Source: Deltaproteobacteria bacterium
GTDB lineage: Bacteria; Desulfobacterota; Binatia; UBA9968
Direction: 5' to 3'
Assembly (NCBI GenBank): GCA_021323355.1
Contig: JAJONK010000013.1
Coordinates: 1 to 16,447, forward strand
DNA length: 16,447 nt
In this document: positions 13,944 to 16,447 of the stretch, piece by piece
How the letters are laid out: each line of letters starts with the position of its first letter
Numbering within the stretch: the first letter of the stretch is position 1
Made by a program: the position numbers and the translations under genes
Notes under the pieces: model-generated
What the model saw: only the letters and a program-made list of their open reading frames with translations
What the model was told of the DNA's origin: nothing
Database searches by the model: none

Positions 13944-15275
13944 TTATGGGAACGCGCTCTGCCATGCTCGAGCGTGCAAACTGGGTCGCACGCTGTCGAG
14001 CATGTGACCACGCATGGCGCTAACGATGCTGTCCCAGGAGGCACGATTGGCGCGATCTATTCCCTGCTCGATCAATTCGGCACCTGGGCTCCGCGCCGCG
14101 CGCTGAATCGCTGCAACGAATTCCTCAGTCGTTAGCGCGACATCGACAATCGGCGTGAAGTGATGTAACACGTCGGGCACGGCTGTCGAGACGACGGGCT
14201 TGCCGGCTGCCATGTATTCGAGTGTCTTGGTCGGATTGATGTACTGCGTGGCCTCGTTGAGCGCGAACGGCATCAGGCATACGTCGAAGGCTTTAACCAA
14301 CGCAGGCAGTTCCGTGTAATCGCGTTGCCCGAGCCAGTAAATATTTGGATAACTGGGCAAGGACTGCTGTTCTACCTTCGCCAACGGACCGACCATCACG
14401 ATTGAGGCATCCGGCACTTGTTCTGCAATCTGCGCCAGCAGAGGATAGTCGAGCCGCTCATCGATCACCCCAAAGTAACCAAGAATCGGTCGCCGCAATT
14501 TCGCAACTTCCGCCGGCACGTCCGTCTCCGGCTGCCGTGCTTTACTGAAATGCTCCGCGTCGACTCCGCACCCGTAAAAGTGCACATTGCTGTGACGGCG
14601 TGACTTCGATTGATAGAGTTGATAACCGCCGGTAAAGACAACATCAGCTCTGGAAATCAACAACTGCTCGCGCTCTCTCAGTGATGGCGGCGCAAAGCGG
14701 AACTGCGCAAGCTCATCCATGCAGTCATAAACAGTAGCCGTGGCATCGAAAGCGTCGAGGAAGTACGGCGCGACCAGCGGTGAATAAAACCACTGAATCG
14801 GCGATGCAAATCGCCGCCTGAGCAGTGGATGTTCACTGAGCGCGCGACCTAGCAACGCCATAACAGCTGCGTATTGAGTATCGGTGTCATCAGTTCTTTC
14901 GTCGGCGCGCAGAACAGGTACGATGCGCACAACATTGGGATAAGGTTCGCTGATCTCGAGCCGGTGCTCGCTACCCTGCCACATCAGCTCTTCGACGAAA
15001 GTTATCGGATGATGCGCGGCAAGTCGGGAGAATATCTGCTGCGGTCGCTGCCAGACAAAATCCCAGCGTAAGTGACAATGCACGACGATGGGCAGACCGT
15101 CGTGCGCTTTAAACGAATCACCACCCGTTAAACCCAAACCAGTGACTGGGTGTAGCGCTCCATTCCCATCGGAGGGATAGGGGGAGCCGTTTCGGAACCG
15201 CATCTCGCTTGTGTGCAGAGAGTGCCTTTCAACCGCTCCATTGAGAGAAAAAGGTTCGAATTTCTTTTTGGACAT
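13944..15275 (-). CDS. GT4-type glycosyltransferase (TuaH-like)
   Basis: A 443-aa cytoplasmic GT-B enzyme without membrane segments. After a ~60-residue variable lead, VVHCHLRWDFVWQRPQQIF (about 64-82) is the WxxRPQQ signature of TuaH-like transferases. ILGYFGVIDERLDYPLL opens the C-terminal nucleotide-binding domain. INPTKTLEYMAAGKPVVST (346-364, E353) is the donor-binding element of GT4-type enzymes. The start is ATG 15275, with AGGAG 4 bases upstream; an ATG 13 codons earlier (15314) has no SD. It precedes glf on the same strand, so UDP-galactofuranose is an attractive donor, but the sequence does not prove the sugar used. It is one of probably several enzymes needed for the glycan; no flippase or polymerase is in the window. 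Confidence 0.85.
   Translation of the reverse strand: MSKKKFEPFSLNGAVERHSLHTSEMRFRNGSPYPSDGNGALHPVTGLGLTGGDSFKAHDGLPIVVHCHLRWDFVWQRPQQIFSRLAAHHPITFVEELMWQGSEHRLEISEPYPNVVRIVPVLRADERTDDTDTQYAAVMALLGRALSEHPLLRRRFASPIQWFYSPLVAPYFLDAFDATATVYDCMDELAQFRFAPPSLREREQLLISRADVVFTGGYQLYQSKSRRHSNVHFYGCGVDAEHFSKARQPETDVPAEVAKLRRPILGYFGVIDERLDYPLLAQIAEQVPDASIVMVGPLAKVEQQSLPSYPNIYWLGQRDYTELPALVKAFDVCLMPFALNEATQYINPTKTLEYMAAGKPVVSTAVPDVLHHFTPIVDVALTTEEFVAAIQRAARSPGAELIEQGIDRANRASWDSIVSAMRGHMLDSVRPSLHARAWQSAFP
13964..14003. other. Long imperfect hairpin at the 3' end of the glycosyltransferase gene
   Basis: Arms ATGCTCGAGCGTGC (13964-13977) and GCACGCTGTCGAGCAT (13988-14003) pair over 14 bp with a 2-nt bulge and a 10-nt loop. 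It ends 20 bases inside the coding region, whose stop is at 13944-13946. There is no T-run, so it is not a simple terminator. It may slow decay or set the ratio of glycosyltransferase to glf message. Confidence 0.5.
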
Positions 15276-15550
15276 ACTTCTCCTATTCCCGTGCGCTGGG
15301 TTGCGGCGTCCCATAAGGCAGATGATGGGTGCGCATCCAACGAAGCCCGATCGCTTCGCGGCTCCGCGTAACTCGATGAAGTGTATGCCGCTCAGCGACG
15401 AGAACTATCTCTAAGCAGGTAATCGCAGGAGGGCGCAGAGGATCAGAGCAAATGTCGTTCCAAAATAATTCGCCGCTAATTCGCTTTGAGCGTGCCGAAT
15501 CAGTGACATACGTTGGTTCCGTGTCCTATGAATGCATAGCCATGGCGTGG

Positions 15551-15591
15551 CGCCTCGGGAGTGCATTTGATTTTCAAATCGGCCGAGGGCG
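15551..15591. other. Two-part hairpin in the intergenic region
   Basis: Outer arms CGCCTCGG (15551-15558) and CCGAGGGCG (15583-15591, one extra G) enclose an inner stem GATTT/AAATC (15569-15573 and 15576-15580). There is no T-run. Function unknown; it may be part of an untranslated RNA or a repeat element. Confidence 0.4.
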
Positions 15592-15621
15592 ACGCTTGAA
15601 TGATGGTCGGAACATGATTAA

Positions 15622-15816
15622 CAAAACGCTGTAGGTGTTAGGACCGTCGTCAAGAAAGGATTCCTAGTCGATGAAAATTCCACCGTAACCCTGCTGCTGG
15701 ATCAGCTTCGGCGAGAATCGCAAAAACAGAAGGAAGACGGAGATCTAAAGGACGGTGAGTATCAGGAAATCAGTGAATTGATCGGCCAGATTGAACGAGC
15801 TTTTATCAATGGCTGA
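15622..15816 (+). pseudogene. Coding-looking stretch of a small unknown protein, start lost
   Basis: This frame is open for 64 codons and ends at TGA 15814 but contains no ATG, GTG or TTG early enough to start it. Its translation (TVTLLLDQLRRESQKQKEDG, then EYQEISELIGQIERAFING) looks like a genuine soluble helical protein. An ATG at 15671, with AAAGGA 10 bases upstream, starts in another frame and stops after five codons (MKIPP); a one-base change near 15685 would join it to the long frame and give about 48 aa. I do not recognise the family. It may be a broken gene, use an unusual start, or be chance. Confidence 0.35.
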
Positions 15817-16077
15817 GTAAACGCAGGATTATCTCACAGGTAATGATAAGCTGAATGTTGTTCCTTTCCCGGCTCACTGACGTAATCGATTGTGCCGCGG
15901 TGAGCTGAAACTATTTGGCCGACCAGAGGCAGCCCTGGACCCGTGCACTGACAAATCCCGAAGCTTTTATGTCGAAGACATCTTCAAGACGCCGGACAGC
16001 TCTCGAATGAGAGAGCGCAAGAAGACGTCACGTTCAAGAGGAATATCCATTTCATCGAGTCTCATGGTGTTCTTCCA

Positions 16078-16443
16078 TCACGGAGACGTCAGCTGCCGGA
16101 CATGAACCAGCAGGTCATCGAGCTGAACCGGCTTATCAAGATACACGGCGCCTAGCGCAGCGGCTTGAAATTTTACCTGATTAGAACCATATGCCGTTAC
16201 CAAAATGATTTTTGTGCCTGGAGATACTTCGTTTTGAACCCGAAGAACCTCTAGCCCATCGACCATTCCCGGCATCCGCAAATCGGTGATCACAACATCG
16301 AATTTGTCAACGTCCCGAATCAATTTAACAGCTTCTTCTCCGCGTTGCGCTTCCAAAACCTCGTAACCGTGGATCTTGAAAAAAAGCTTCATATTACGGC
16401 GGGCCAAAGGGTTGTCTTCGACGAGGAGAATAGTCGCGGGCAT
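16078..16443 (-). CDS. Single-domain CheY-like response regulator
   Basis: 121 aa made only of a receiver domain. Seen are the acidic pair E9-D10 in LLVEDN, the phospho-acceptor D54 in VITDLRMPG, T83 in LVTAYG, and Y101 and K104 in VYLDKPV, all in the expected order. There is no output domain, so it would act by protein-protein contact or in a phosphorelay. ATG 16443 is taken as the start. A GTG lies just before it and the window ends at 16447, so the SD and any upstream extension are out of view. The partner kinase is not in the window. The gene is separated from the glycosyltransferase by about 800 bases and probably is not part of that locus. Confidence 0.9.
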   Translation of the reverse strand: MPATILLVEDNPLARRNMKLFFKIHGYEVLEAQRGEEAVKLIRDVDKFDVVITDLRMPGMVDGLEVLRVQNEVSPGTKIILVTAYGSNQVKFQAAALGAVYLDKPVQLDDLLVHVRQLTSP

Positions 16444-16447
16444 CACT

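Larger units (their letters stand above)
15276..16077. other. 802-bp largely gene-free region
   Basis: I see no gene with family support. A 60-codon plus-strand frame at 15452-15634 has ATG but no SD and no recognisable product. Within the region are a long hairpin (15551-15591) and a coding-looking stretch without a start (15622-15816). 15817-16077, after that stretch, shows only a weak CTCTC/GAGAG hairpin (16000-16013) downstream of the response regulator. Confidence 0.45.

Overview
The window reads as a chromosomal stretch from a Gram-negative-type, probably soil-dwelling bacterium. The phylum cannot be fixed from the sequence alone. The DUF3618/holin-like membrane gene set and the glf-glycosyltransferase-glycosidase set recall Alphaproteobacteria (Rhizobiales). 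The CGCAAAGGCGCCAAG-type intergenic repeat and the galT type would also fit Verrucomicrobiota or Acidobacteriota. Starts include ATG, GTG and TTG, mostly with good Shine-Dalgarno (SD) sequences.

Layout. (1) 1-1723, minus strand: a compact set of small envelope/stress-type membrane proteins, namely a frameshifted single-helix protein, a two-helix holin_3_6-like protein and a DUF3618 protein that runs off the left edge. (2) 1724-2475: a spacer with two strong stem-loops and one doubtful small ORF. (3) 2476-4400, plus strand: two adjacent, heavily decayed genes. The first is a ~385-aa protein of a family I cannot name; the second is a ferritin-like-type protein. Both can be stitched back together from their frames, and one lesion is a clean 13-bp tandem duplication. 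(4) 4721-10943, plus strand: an intact galactose-utilisation cluster of GH2 beta-galactosidase, galT, galK, galE and galM. (5) 15275-11006, minus strand and convergent with the gal cluster: a TuaH-like glycosyltransferase, UDP-galactopyranose mutase (glf) and a clan-A glycosidase. (6) 15276-16077: mostly non-coding, with a long hairpin and a remnant small ORF. (7) 16078-16443, minus strand: a single-domain CheY-like response regulator at the right edge.

How the genes work together. The GH2 enzyme should release galactose from beta-galactosides in the cytoplasm, and GalM converts beta- to alpha-galactose. GalK phosphorylates it, GalT moves it onto UDP, and GalE interconverts UDP-galactose and UDP-glucose. 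The facing glf turns UDP-galactopyranose into UDP-galactofuranose, which the neighbouring glycosyltransferase could use. The window therefore joins galactose salvage to a likely galactofuranose glycan branch. This link is inferred from gene content. No transporter, regulator, IS element, RNA gene, CRISPR array or phage structural gene was seen.
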